NCBI GenBank assembly: GCA_002189035.1
Contig: NEEC01000016.1
Location: 372,001-436,000, forward strand
Length of the DNA: 64,000 nt
Source: Utricularia gibba
Taxonomy: Eukaryota; Streptophyta; Magnoliopsida; Lamiales; Lentibulariaceae
Direction of reading: 5' to 3'
The notes under the pieces were generated by a model. That model saw nothing but the letters and a program-made list of their open reading frames with translations. It did not search any database and had not been told where the DNA came from. Positions 38,101 through 49,509 of this stretch are shown here, piece after piece; within the stretch, counting starts at the first letter, position 1; each line of letters starts with the position of its first letter. Both the position numbers and the translations under genes were made by a program.

Positions 38101-41100
38101 AGGATTTTATTTTTGAGTGCTTCTGTTCATTGAAAAATCAGGCATCACTGATGCTTCAACTTCAGCAGTTGGGTTTGCCTCTAAAGAGGAGGAGATTGCT
38201 AGTTTCCCTAGTCGTAAGGCATCACCAGCTCTCTCCGAAACTGGATTAAGGACATCCAGCAGAGTTGTCTTGCCCAGTGAAACTGCTTCTAGCATTATTC
38301 CAACTTTGGGGACTGCAGCTAACATTGCAAGTGCTGGTGCCATAAAAGTACCTACTGAGATTGGCAAGAGAATATCAGGATCTGATGATCGATCCTTTGG
38401 AGATAGTGTGACACCACCCCTTGTGTCCCCATTAACTAATAAAGCCATTTTATCTCAAGTTTCCAAGGCTGGTGATGGTCTTGTTTCATCTGATAATGGA
38501 AGTGTCAGTGACACTTCCATTATGGGAAACAGGGTTTTGGGTTCTGGGGTTTCTAGCATGCAATGGAGGCCCGAAAGTTCCTTTCAAGATCAAAATGAAG
38601 GGGTATGTTTTCGATACACTGTAAATTGAGTGGAATTCTAGCATTCCTACCACATGAATTAACCATCTTTTGTGGTGATGACTTTTTTCGTAAGAATTTT
38701 GGATTTTGGGGGTTGTGTTACATAGCATGGCCGAATAGTCACCATGATTCATTATCTGCGTACTTCATATTCCTCAATTTTTACTGAAGTTCAACCTTTT
38801 GCTATAAAGTTTCGAGGAAGGACTGAGATTACTCCTGATCAGAGGGAAAAATTTCTTCAACGATTCCATCAAGTACAGCAGCAAACTCAGGCTAATCTTC
38901 TTGGGATGCCTCCTCTATCTGGAGTAAAAAAGTTCCCTGTTCAGCAGCAGACCCCTCTTCAACAGGTCTTTTGGCCTTTATTCTTCATTTTAATGTTTTG
39001 GTTTCATCTGAGCTTTGTATTGGTAGTGTTGAATCTCTTCGAAAGCGTTTGGGAATGTTTTCTAGCAAAGCAAACTAAGTAAAATGTGTCTCAGTAAAAT
39101 TTTAGTTTGATTGGTGAGGTCATTATATTTGGCTTAAGCAAAAAACACTATATAGTGAGGAAATAAGACTTTTGAATTGGCTGCGGATTTGTATGTCTTG
39201 AGTGTATGTTAATCTATTGCTGGATTCGTATAGAAAAAGCATGTTCTGTAGGAGCCTTTATAGATGATCCTCTATGCTGCATATGGCTCTATATTTTCAA
39301 TATTTCTTTTCTCTTCTAGTGTTCAGTTGCCCAACGTGTCTTAGCTTTAGATATTTTCTCCTAGTCCATGTTAGGCTTCTAAAGAGTTCCACTTTTGACA
39401 TAGTACAATGCGCAATCCTCGTCTATATCATCTCAACTTGGATTGGGGGTTGGAGTCCAAGTTTCGGGTCTCACTACTGCTGCGGCGTCTGCTCCAATTC
39501 AACTGCAACAAACTGCTATCCCTCACTCGTCAAATCAGAATCCCTCTGTGTCTTTTGTTTCTGAAGATTTAGGTACTGTTGATGCGTGTGTGAGGAAGAA
39601 GGCACACCATACCTGATTAGAAGTTTGGTTTTGTATATACCTCATACTTCTCGTTCTTTAGGTGTATAATTATTGACTAAAATCTTCTGAAGTAAAAGAA
39701 GGGCTTGTCCTTCTATATTTCTTCATTACTTTCTGATAGATGAATCCATCTTCACAGAGACTGGTGTTACAAAAGTTGAGAGTTTCCAGCTGCAACAGCC
39801 CCTGATAGAAGATTCGGTAATGAATTCTTGTGGGCCCAGCACAGGGCTTGGAAAAATATCTGTGCAAGATGATGAATTGAAAGCTTCAAATGCCTTGGAT
39901 ATCGTGGTGGGTGAAAAGCCAACGGTTTTCTCTACTTCAATTTTTTTTTTTTGTACTTTGTGTACTAATTGTCTTGTTTTAGCATGTGGGTACTTGCTAT
40001 GAGATTCTATTTATATAAGAATATGTTTAAGGGTAATGAATTCTGGTGTTTATTGGTTTCAAGAAGCCTGCAGCTACTCTTGGGCCGCTTGCTGATCCTA
40101 CTCAAAACTTCAGAGACACTGAGCTGCCCCTTGGGCAGCCTTTGCAATCTCCTTCAACTTCTGGAAATCTTGGCATTATTGGTCGAAGAAGCGCATCTGA
40201 CCTTGGGGCTATTGGTGATAACCTTAGTTCATCTTCAAATTCTGGAGCTCTTCGTGGTACGCACTACAATCTGCAGATGCTTGAAGCTGCATATAACAGA
40301 CTGCCGCAACCTAGAGATTCTGAACGTGCAAAGGCATATGTACCAGTACGGAGAGCTAACTCATTCCAGATGTGTTTCTCCACCTTAATTTTATTATGCA
40401 TTTTAATGACCAGATTTGACTATCCACAGAGACGGCCTGCTCTTACACCGACAATCTATCCTCAAGCACAAGCACCTATTATTCACAATCCTGCCTTTTG
40501 GGAACGGCTTGGTGCAGATAAATTTTGCACTGATACCCTTTTCTTCGCATTTTATTATCAGCAGGTTCTTTGAAAGTTTTTTGCATTTGTTATAGCATCC
40601 CTTTCTTTTACCCCTTTTGCAAATGTTTCATCTTGTTGTGACACTGGCTATCATTTCACAGAACACATACCAGCAGTACTTGGCGGCAAAGGAATTGAAA
40701 AGAAATTCATGGCGGTTCCATCGAAAATACAATGCATGGTTTCAGCGGCATGAAGAGCCAACAATAACCACCGATGATTTTGAACAAGGGGCATATGTGT
40801 ACTTCGACTTCCTTATTTCCAATGATGAACAGCAAGGATGGTATGGATTTTTTTGCCTTTCTTTCCAAAAAATCTTGCAAACATATTCAGGCTCATGTAG
40901 ATTGCAAACTTTGGTCGGACTTTGTCGTTTGTATCCATATTAAGTGCCATCTGCTCCTTCTTGGCTTCGATACCATGCATCTCCTTAGGTCATGTAGTCT
41001 TTGGTTTGTAACACATCACGAGTAGTCTTTTAGCTGGATACATCTTTTCTACTGTATTTGAATACGAGATGTCACAAGTTCGACTGCATCCGTTTAGTTT

Positions 41101-41343
41101 GCCGTACTTTACTTTCATCGTTCCTGATGCAGATTTGTCCTTAGTGGTCTAGCGTAGTGCCCTTTACTGTTATGAAAGAACTTGTACCTTGGATATGGCT
41201 AAGCATGACTTTCCCTGATGCCCTTGCTCTGTGCTGGCTTTAGTAACCGCTTGTTGTCATCGTGTCCATTCTTCAGGTGTCAGAAAATCATGGCTGACTT
41301 CACCTTCGAGTATAGCTTCCTTGAAGATGATCTACTCACGTAG
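35171..41343 (+). CDS. NOT3: CCR4-NOT complex subunit 3 (NOT3)
   Basis: Scaffold subunit of the CCR4-NOT deadenylase that shortens mRNA poly(A) tails. Seventeen exons, 854 residues in frame: 35171-35263, 35357-35488, 35750-35887, 36253-36303, 36386-36475, 36552-36698, 36923-37033, 37324-37389, 37918-38038, 38142-38602, 38810-38965, 39404-39572, 39740-39906, 40064-40345, 40430-40564, 40662-40840, 41277-41343. The N-terminal Not3 coiled-coil domain runs from [20 protein letters not shown] to about residue 240 ([35 protein letters not shown]). A Ser-rich linker and Gln-rich stretch follow. The C-terminal NOT box holds [40 protein letters not shown] and [13 protein letters not shown]. The exon 8 donor is ambiguous (GTATGC used) and exon 14 could start three bases later. 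Confidence 0.93.
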
Positions 41344-41651
41344 GTGGTCACCAAGCTCCACCAGCCTGTAATGTGTGATGGATTCAACAAAGGAATGAAG
41401 ACAACAGTTCCCAGCTTTTCACACCTATTGTTTCTGATTGTTTTACACAAAAACAGCATACCTCCCTCATAAAGCAAGAAAGAATTACTTTGAAGACGGC
41501 GCAGCAGTCTTCTGTTCATCCTGTTTGCTATCATGGACCGAACTATGTTGTGGGCTCCATGGGTGCATTCGTAGCCCGTATCTTTGTACCTGAGAGTGAA
41601 GCTGTGGCCTTTCCGTCGTCGCCCATTGGAGTTCTTCAGGTTTCGAAGATG

Positions 41652-42992
41652 GTGGGGTTTTCGATGCAACCCCACGGTATACAGTCAATGCACAAGGAGG
41701 GGCACCGGCATTGCCTGGGCTCGACGAGGTCAAGAATATTGATGCTTGCCAGTTATCGTCCTCTGGATTTGCGTCCTCGTGTTTCTTCTTGTAATCGACT
41801 TGTTTGAGAAGATTTTCCATTGCGTGGTGTGTTTTCGTTGATGCTTTGATTCTTCACGGATGGTGTAACCGATGATGATCTAGTTGTTTCCTTTCTTTCA
41901 TGAAGCCTGTCTACTGTGAGAGCGTTTAATCTTCCACGTTTTGGGGAACATCCAAATTGTTTTCTAGCAGCAAATTTGAAAGTGTTTTTTGCTTGCAAAT
42001 AACTGTTTCATTTATATTTCTCTGAATGTAAGATCGTAAGTTGATGACGCTTGTTCTGTATCTTCTTTAACTCATGCTTTTGTGTGTGTTTTTATTTCTA
42101 TGCTAACATTCTGGTTCTAGCTGCAAAATCACAACAAGAAGAGATTTGAGGATAGAGCAAACTTAACTGTTTCATTTGGTGGTGAGCTTCTTCATCATGC
42201 CGAGGAACTCATTAGGATATACTACAGCAGTCAATAAGGTTAGACATTCCCAATAACAATTAGGAACACACAATTTGAGCTTTTGTTTGTGTTTTTTCTT
42301 CTATCCGTTGATCTTACTCTTTTATGCTAGCAGACAATTGGTATATTAGATAGACTGGTACATAAGGTTCTGAAAATATGGATGTGAGAAACAAGAATGA
42401 GGTGATTTCAGGAATGTGATCTTCAATGTCCTTTGATTGCTGGCAAGTAAGTTGATCTTACTCTTTTATGCTGGCAAACAATTTGGACTAGAGGATTTGT
42501 TGTGTACTTTGATTGCTGCGGTAAATTCCTCCGTTTTTACCCTTATCCTAATTTCCCTGATGTTCTAAACTTCATTTGAGTTTACTTGAGCCCTGCATTG
42601 ATAATGTGCGAGTTTCAAAATTTTTAGGTGGAGGCATACATGATTCAAAAGTGGTCAGAGGTATGGTACTCAAGATGGATTCCTTGGGGACCATAAAGAG
42701 GGTTGAAAAGGCGAAGATGGGTATTGATTTTGTAACTACAGTGATGCCTCCCACCTCTGCTCATCACAAAACTATATACACAGTTTTGAGATCATGAATC
42801 AAAAGGAATATGAGAAACATTGCATTAAGTTCCTATCTGGAATGCTCGCAATTTTACTTGATGCAACCTTCTGTGAATCAATCTTCTTCTATTTTTTTGT
42901 TTTAGGTTGCACACTGTGTTTTCAGCCAGCGTGGATACAACTGCCACGGAGACTAAAGGAACAGTTGTTATTCACAATGCTGAGCAGGTATA
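41652..42992 (+). pseudogene. CCT8: CCT8 (TCP-1 theta chaperonin) pseudogene
   Basis: Collinear broken pieces of the theta subunit of the cytosolic TRiC/CCT chaperonin. 41652-41800: N-terminus MVGFSMQPHGIQSMHKEGHR followed by a frameshifted DEVKNIDAC-like piece. 42120-42235: a segment resembling AAKSQQEEI, broken by TGA and TAG, then NLTVSFGGELL and AEELIR, a gap, and YTTAVNK. 42333-42400: IGILDRLV and MDVRNKNE. 42590-42720: DNVRVSKFLGGGIHDSKVVR and GTIKRVEKAKMG. 42905-42990: SASVDTTATETKGTVVIHNA. Intron-like gaps remain, so it arose by DNA duplication, not retrocopying. The apical and C-terminal regions (about half of the protein) are missing. It lies 310 bp downstream of NOT3, same strand. 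Confidence 0.85.
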
Positions 42993-43362
42993 TGTTTTCA
43001 AATCATGAAAACATAACAAAAAGTTGTACATACAGCATGATTGATCAATGATGGATGTTTAAGGTTTAGGATCAGTAGTTAAGACACTGGATTAGAGAGC
43101 TTGGGCGTGCATTTACAGGTGGGCTGTGGATGGGACAGGGCAGGCAGGAGAGGAGCCACAAACAAGATGCCAACACAAGCCATTAAGAAGCTGCCCTGTT
43201 GGGTCTCCACCTCACAGGCCTAGCCCTCTCTATTCATGCGTATCGTCTCCAGCGCAGAAGCAGAACCAGAGAGCATCCGATCTATGCACACAGGTTCTTG
43301 TCTTTTTCCCTCCAATCCTGAGGTTTGATTGCTTTCTTGTTTCTGGGTTTCTCTCTGAGGCG
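42993..43362. other. Spacer CCT8 pseudogene to HSP20-like gene
   Basis: Contains the leader of the HSP20-like gene; no separate gene. GC rises from about 43110. No TATA box I can defend. Confidence 0.45.
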
Positions 43363-43830
43363 ATGAAGGTTTACCCCGTGCCTGCGGGGTGCAACCTCGA
43401 CCTTCAGTTCGATGTTCTTGCTCCGGCGAACGCTCGCCGCCGGAAGAAGTTGCAGCGCCTGCCCCATATTTTCACCAAGGTTCTCGTGCTGCCTTTCCCT
43501 TGGGACGCCGATGTGTCCATCGTTGAAACCTCCGATTTTCTCCGATTCTCCGCCGTCACTGAAGAAGTCACTCATGAAGTCTGGGTGGACGCCGTCGAGA
43601 TCTACCCCGGGGTCACCAAGGTCGTTATTAGAGGAAACGGCGTCGTTGATTCGCCGGCTACCACGGATTTCAATCTCGATATGTGGCGGTTTAGGCTGCC
43701 GGTTTCGATGCGTGCAGAGCTTGCGTCTGCCGCTTACTACGGTGGGGAACTGGTGGTGACGGTGCCCAAGGGGCCGGAGGAAGCCGAACAAGACGGCGAT
43801 GGTGTCGTCGGAGGGCTTGTGTTCGTATAG
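43363..43830 (+). CDS. HSP20-like (alpha-crystallin fold) protein
   Basis: Intronless, 155 residues. Resembles the plant group annotated 'HSP20-like chaperones superfamily' rather than a classical small heat-shock protein. Visible: RLPHIFTKVLVLPFPWDADV, HEVWVDAVEIYPGVTKVVIR, LDMWRFRLPVSMRAELASAA and YYGGELVVTVPKGPEE. The MWRFRLP...GELVVTVPK stretch is the last beta strands of the alpha-crystallin domain. The usual C-terminal IXI motif is absent; it ends GGLVFV. MKVYPVPAG is the family-like start. Function of this subgroup is not established. The frame is clean. Confidence 0.8.
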   Translation: MKVYPVPAGCNLDLQFDVLAPANARRRKKLQRLPHIFTKVLVLPFPWDADVSIVETSDFLRFSAVTEEVTHEVWVDAVEIYPGVTKVVIRGNGVVDSPATTDFNLDMWRFRLPVSMRAELASAAYYGGELVVTVPKGPEEAEQDGDGVVGGLVFV

Positions 43831-44879
43831 TAACAAACGGAAACTGCTTCTTTTCCTTATGCTCAACAATGGAGAATGAATGATAAATCATCCATTCTTC
43901 TTCATATTGAATAACAATAGGTTTTCACCAAAGATTTGCCTTTTGTGGTGCTTTGTTTCCCATCTGAATTCTCTGAAGAATTCATCTTTCTGGGCGGGTT
44001 ACAAGTAAAAATGAAGGCTTCTGCGCAACTCAAGAACCCATCTCTCCCGATCCTTGAGATTGAATAAATTTGTGTTCAAAATGTAATCTTTTCAGCAGAA
44101 CAACAGAATCTGAGAATGGGTGACTGAGCTCGAACTTCCCCATGTGAACTTTCCTGTGAAACCGAAGAGCTTGGCTAATGGGTGAAGCTCAGTTTTGATT
44201 CTTCTTTGATTCACACCTATCCCTGATCCCCTCCGCTCCGGTATCATCACTGAATAGGCCTGGTACACCCACAAATGCCATTCAAGAGATCACACCATTT
44301 TCACTTCTGGGATCAAGATAAATTGGGTCTCTTTTTGGTTTACCTTGAGGCAAGAGTAGAGAAAAATGTCACCACAAACTGACCAAACACAGCTGCAGTA
44401 GAAGTAACTGGTATAGAGTTGAGGGACAGCCAGCTGCCAATTGAATTATTTTTGAAAAGCCGGTCACAAGGTGAGGTGATCGTCCAGGGCTAGCACCTGA
44501 ATGCAACTAGAGTTTCAGTCAATAAAAGCACCAACGAATTGAAATGGGCGACTCACAGGAGGGCTATGTGTCCTAATAAACGGCGGAGTATTCGAGGGAG
44601 AGATCGGAGATGCCTATCCACGGTTTGTTCCGATCCAACCACTGCTTTTTTTTTTTCAACTGGGTCGCTCTTACCGCCATTCCTGGAACTCTTTTGCGTT
44701 TGGGTTTCCGAGTGGAAGAAGAGGAGATAGGAAGATTTTGGGAGAGAGCGAAATGGGTGTCAAAAGAAGAGAAAGCTGAACGGGTAGCAGGTGCCATGGG
44801 AAAGTTCATACCAGGAAAAAAAAGTGTTCTTTTATTAAAAAAAAACTTAAAAAAATGTTCTGTTGTTGGGTATTTAAGC
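43831..44879. other. Spacer HSP20-like to PNPOx-like gene
   Basis: About 1 kb. Open frames at 44573-44881 (-) and 44610-45056 (+) overlap each other and show no domain; part of the latter is the real first exon of the next gene. A TATTTAA motif at 44869-44875 is too close to the chosen ATG to be convincing as its TATA box. Confidence 0.5.
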
Positions 44880-47580
44880 ATGAAGAGTTGCGGACTAGGG
44901 CCTCTTCTCCCCGCCCTTTATCCCCGCCGCCATCACTGCTGCAATTCTCATCAAAGCGTCGTCATCGCAGGGAACAGGGAAAGATGTCCCTGGGGATTAT
45001 GTGGAGCATATAGCATAGAAAGGGAACAAGGTGAAACCTTTGGCTTGAACTCTTGATGGGTAGAAGATAAAGCTTTCTGGATGTTTTGTGAATGTTATGA
45101 TGATAGCTAAGAAGTCTTCCGTTCTCACGTTAGCTGAGAAATGCAAGGTTTGTAAATTGTGAACTCGCTGCAGCGATATCTTTTCTTGCCATTTGAGTTC
45201 TTCAATGTAAATCTTGTTTTTTTTTTTTTGTTGCGCTCTGTTCCACAACAGAGCATTTTGGCATCAAACTGGCAGGGCAGCTTTAACACCATCAAAGCTG
45301 ACTCCATGGGAAGGTAATGGTGAGGAGATTAGAATCTGCTGGTGTAAGGAATTTGCTTTGCGTTTTAGTTATGATTGTTAATCATAATCTTTATTGGCTT
45401 CTTAAGTAAGGAGGAGATCTACACATCGAAGGTGAAATATTTTTTGAACAAGGGGAAGCCCTACATCTGGGTACCTGAAGGGGAGCTGCATAATGTGGTA
45501 CGTTAGTATGCGGAAATTTATGCGCTATTCAGCTTCGAAATTGTTTTATATTTGTCTTGTGAGCCAGGAGGATGATTTGTTGTTGGAACATAACCTGTTC
45601 ATAGGTGTGAAATAAGCAATTGTTATTTTATTAAGAGCATCTAATTATTAAATGTCTGAATTTCATTTTTTTGGTTCATTAGTCACAAGATGTAAGATCA
45701 CTTTTTTTGTGTGTTTAGATACCATGTTGTTTCATCTAACTACTGGTATAAACAAAGAAAGGGTAGGCTTTATTATGTATTTTAGTTTATCTTCGTCGAG
45801 TTCATGAGTTTTGTTTCTGCCATTCTCCGAGAAAGGGACATGTTTGTGTCCTAGGCTCACTGTGGTCTTTCATTCTGTGATTTTTCCCCCTTTTGTCTCA
45901 GAATGCTATAATAGATGAACGTGGCTCCTTTGCGGTGAGCAGTCCATCTCCTGGCCCACTTTTGCATCTACTTAAAGCACTCAAAAAGGTGGGAATAAGT
46001 AGATCTCCTTCTTGCTTCACCACTTGAATCATGTTCATATTTGAATTCCAGCTTATGCATGCATACCCTGTGGTGCTCAATCATATCGGTTTGCATTGCT
46101 CAAAATTGTTCGTATTTTGCAGCCTCCTGCTCGTGTTGCTCTGCTTGGTGATATTGCACACCTGAAAGATGAAAAGGCATGTGTTACACTTTCATGATTC
46201 AGGAATGATTAAACCATTTTTTTCTCAGAATCGAAGCTTGGAACACATTGTTTATTTCATCTAACAAATCAATGTTTTTTCCTACTGTTGAAAACTATTA
46301 AGCATGGTGTTATGCAAGTTATCATTTCTGCGTTGACATTGGAACATATGATTTCGTTACTATTTTAGCTACAGGAACCATGTAAAATTGTTTTCCCTTT
46401 TCATTTACAAAATCTCTCGATGAAAAAATTGACTTCATAACATTTCTTCATGTATTCTCATTCTTTAATGTTGTGAAGAAGAAGACATATCATGTCCCAA
46501 TTTTGTGTTTTTACCTTTTGTGTCCTACCAACTCAGTAACAAAAATCCATTGCTTGTAGTTTTCTTCCTTTAATATAGTAAGATCATGTGCAATGATACA
46601 TTTGATCATGTTGTGGTAATCATGGTATGAGAGAAAATCGCTGACAAAGCATGTCTTCCTAACTGCCTCTTACGTTGTCATAGGCCTTGGCAGCCGGTGA
46701 AAGCCTTAAAGAAAGCATATCAGCGAACAAGAAGTCTGTTACTGAGATGAGTTACTCTGTTTCTCAAATTATGAGTTCATCAGTTGCCCAATTGGCAGAC
46801 CTTAACGTGATACTCCAAGGACTAGAAAACTATTGTGTATACAAGTTTAATCCAAGGTCAGGAGTTGTTTCCTTTCTTTCTGAAATAGTGCTTTCTGTTT
46901 GAATTACAAGGAGTCTAATTAACTACAAAAGTTTGCGTGCAGATCTTGCATGTATATTGATCACACAGGGAGCATTCATGAAGTCCAACTTGAGAATTTC
47001 TCCAAGGCTAAAACAGATCCTTTATGTAAGATGTTTTTCTAGTATGTTTTTACGACTGAGCACTACTATGACATCTGCACTCTGAAATGGTTACTTTGCA
47101 CCTCATACAGCACTCTACACAACGAGCCTGATTGATGGAATCAATCGAAGTGAAACACGGCGGCGAGCTCTAGCCCTTTTCTGCATTGCATTCCTAAACC
47201 TGAATGCAAAGGTATGCACCATCTTCATTCGAGTATGAAGGTTATCCTCTTCAGGAGAATAGCTGCCAGTTTTCTCCTCGAGTTCATTTTTAGCATCAGG
47301 CTCACATATGCTGCTCACTCCGGGTCGTGCTTCAACTTGTAGATCATTGATTTGTGTGTTTTGGATTCCTTTGAAGGATGCATTTGTTGTTTCCATGGAT
47401 AGAAAGGGGTTTGATGTGTTGGGGAAAGTCAGCTCAGATGGATCAGGAGAGTGCCAATGGAAGGAGTTAAGATTCACATTTACAGAGGAGATTAATGGCG
47501 TGGAAGCCTTCTGCCAGAAGCTCATCGAAATGGAAGAAGAAGCAGTTAAGTTTGTCCAACACTGCACTGGTATCCACTGA
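44880..47580 (+). CDS. Plastid-type PNPOx-like FMN split-barrel protein
   Basis: Member of the plant pyridoxamine 5'-phosphate oxidase-like family (At1g51560 kind), probably chloroplast-targeted. Ten exons (44880-45030, 45107-45147, 45252-45313, 45407-45497, 45902-45988, 46123-46176, 46684-46856, 46943-47025, 47111-47211, 47377-47580) give 348 residues. The N-terminus is Ser/Arg/His-rich and lacks acidic residues, as a transit peptide should. Then LAEKCKSILASNWQGSFNTI, KGKPYIWVPEGELHNV, IIDERGSFAVSSPSPGPLL, PPARVALLGDI, TTSLIDGINRSETRRRALAL, MDRKGFDVLGKV and WKELRFTFTEE. Exon 6 ends at an apparent GC donor (AAAAG then GCATGT), which alone gives the family spacing KALAAGES. Catalytic activity is not assured; many relatives are non-enzymatic. 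Confidence 0.85.
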
Positions 47581-47936
47581 GCTTTATTTTGTACATACGC
47601 TCTCTGTAATTTTTGAGGATGAATCCTCTACCAAGCTTATAGCCTTGTCCCAGTTTTCTTTCTTTTCCTTGCAAATTCTGACATTTGAGAGCAGAGCAAC
47701 TCCAACAACATCAACTACAGAATGCATCAACAACTACAATGTTCTCTAACCAGATCAAGAAATTGCAACACTGCAAGTGATCAGACAAAGCACACAGCTT
47801 AAAGTCTGAGGCTAAAGATGTCTTTAAACACAGTTTTCCATTTCCGAAAAAAAAATGTGACTCAAAGAATCAACAATAGTGCCATTTAGTTCCTAAGAAA
47901 TGGAGCTAAACCACCTTGATGTCATAGGTACTCTCT

Positions 47937-49509
47937 CTAGAAGAATGGTGGGAGGATCACCCAACGCCGGTGATACTTTGGTTTCCCGTTTTTACCATCG
48001 AAAAGCTGCAAAAAGAATAAAAAAAGAAAGTACAATTCATCACATTCATGTTCAGTGCAGTACTAACATGTTGCAAAAGCAGCTTAAGGGGCGGAGGAGA
48101 GACTCACCTTCCTTAACCGCTTGTGCTTGGCAATAGCCCAGGTCGTCATTATAGCGGCAGCAACTACCATGAAAACATAGCCTGCTATGGTTTGTGTAGC
48201 AATGTTGAAGCCTAGCCACTGATAAATTTCTGTTGTGTAGTTTGCACAAGTAACCAAATTGAACAAAAAGCCCCGTGGGATTTGGTAGCCAGATGTATCT
48301 GAACGACGAAGGTTTCTCAACAATATATGGCAGTAGAGGTTGGAGACTTGGCAGAGCAACCCAAAAGCAAATCCGATCTTCATTTGAAGGACACTCACAG
48401 GTGTGTACAGAGGATGGTTGACATAGTATGCAATCCAAGCACCAAACGTCCAGTAATAAGCACAGTTCCGGAAGACATTTGATAGAGGCGATGTTGCGTG
48501 GCTGAACCGGTGGATGAAAAAGGTTTCCATGATGCGTTTGAAATAATGGAGACACCAGTACCATAAAGCATATGTCTGGACTGGAACAGGGGCGTGCTCT
48601 TCCTCATATCCAGTGAGCTTGTAGACAGGGAAGTAGTGGAAGATAGGAAATATAATCAGAGGACCCAAATATTCCCAGAAGAAAAGAGTGCTGTACTTGA
48701 CTTGTGGACCTAAATCCTTGAAAACCACAGTTAACTCATTTTTGCTCCCATCAGTATATTCCTTCAATCCTTTTTTCCAGCCTAAAACCACAGGCCTTTC
48801 CTTCGATCCAGATGGAAGAGGAAGAGTCAATCGCTGTCTAGATGGATAGTACTTTTTTGCTGTTAGAGGAACAAAAAAAAAAGATCATGACGTGATGAAT
48901 GAAGAAAGAAAATGAAAAACATCCATTACCACCACCGCACAGGTGGAAGGAAGTATACAAAGGTTATGCTGGTACTAAAGTCGGGAGAAACCAAGCTCAG
49001 TTTTGAAATGAAAAAGCAAGCGCACCAAATACTCAAAACCAATTCGAAAAAATAATCACTTGTTAAGGAAATTGAGAAGTCCAAACATAATCACCACCAC
49101 CCCCCACGAGTGATTGGGTATCAAAACCCTTACCCCATCCTTCACCTTCACTGCTCCTTAAATTCTAAGGTAGAGTTTAGAAACCCAACCTCCCATATCT
49201 CTGATACCCTTATTTCTAATAAAGCACTCGCTCAATTAATGTTAACCATAAATGGAAAATCAACCAAAATGAAAGATGAATCAACTTACTCCGATTGTGA
49301 ATGGCTTCCTGCAGATCAGCCACGGTCGCCTGTAAACCAAATCCATAGAAATCTCAAGGACTTGTACAAGAAAAAAAAAAACAGCAGAAGCTAGAAGCGC
49401 AGATCACAAGATAAGATTTTTCAATTAAGGAAACACGCACAGAGTCGGAGAGTTCAAGGCCACCCTTGATGAACTCGCGTCCGCTACGAGTAGTGACTGT
49501 AATCCTCAT
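47937..49509 (-). CDS. CER10: Very-long-chain enoyl-CoA reductase (CER10/TSC13 type)
   Basis: ER membrane enzyme performing the last step of fatty-acid elongation, trans-2-enoyl-CoA to acyl-CoA with NADPH, for waxes, sphingolipids and storage VLCFAs. Four exons (49509-49441, 49329-49290, 48859-48108, 48005-47937) give 309 residues, matching the family length of about 310. Ubiquitin-like N-terminus [34 protein letters not shown], then the membrane reductase domain: [80 protein letters not shown] and [20 protein letters not shown]. Ends [10 protein letters not shown]. The conserved Lys-Arg after HYF is the proposed catalytic site. It converges on the PNPOx-like gene with 356 bp between stops. 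Confidence 0.96.

Noticed and set aside
41485-41820. 111-residue minus-strand ORF after NOT3
   Set aside because: It overlaps antisense the CCT8 pseudogene N-terminus (41652 on) and matches no family.
44573-44881. Opposed ORFs at 44573-44881 (-) and 44610-45056 (+)
   Set aside because: No domain. The downstream part of the plus-strand frame is explained as the transit-peptide exon of the PNPOx-like gene.
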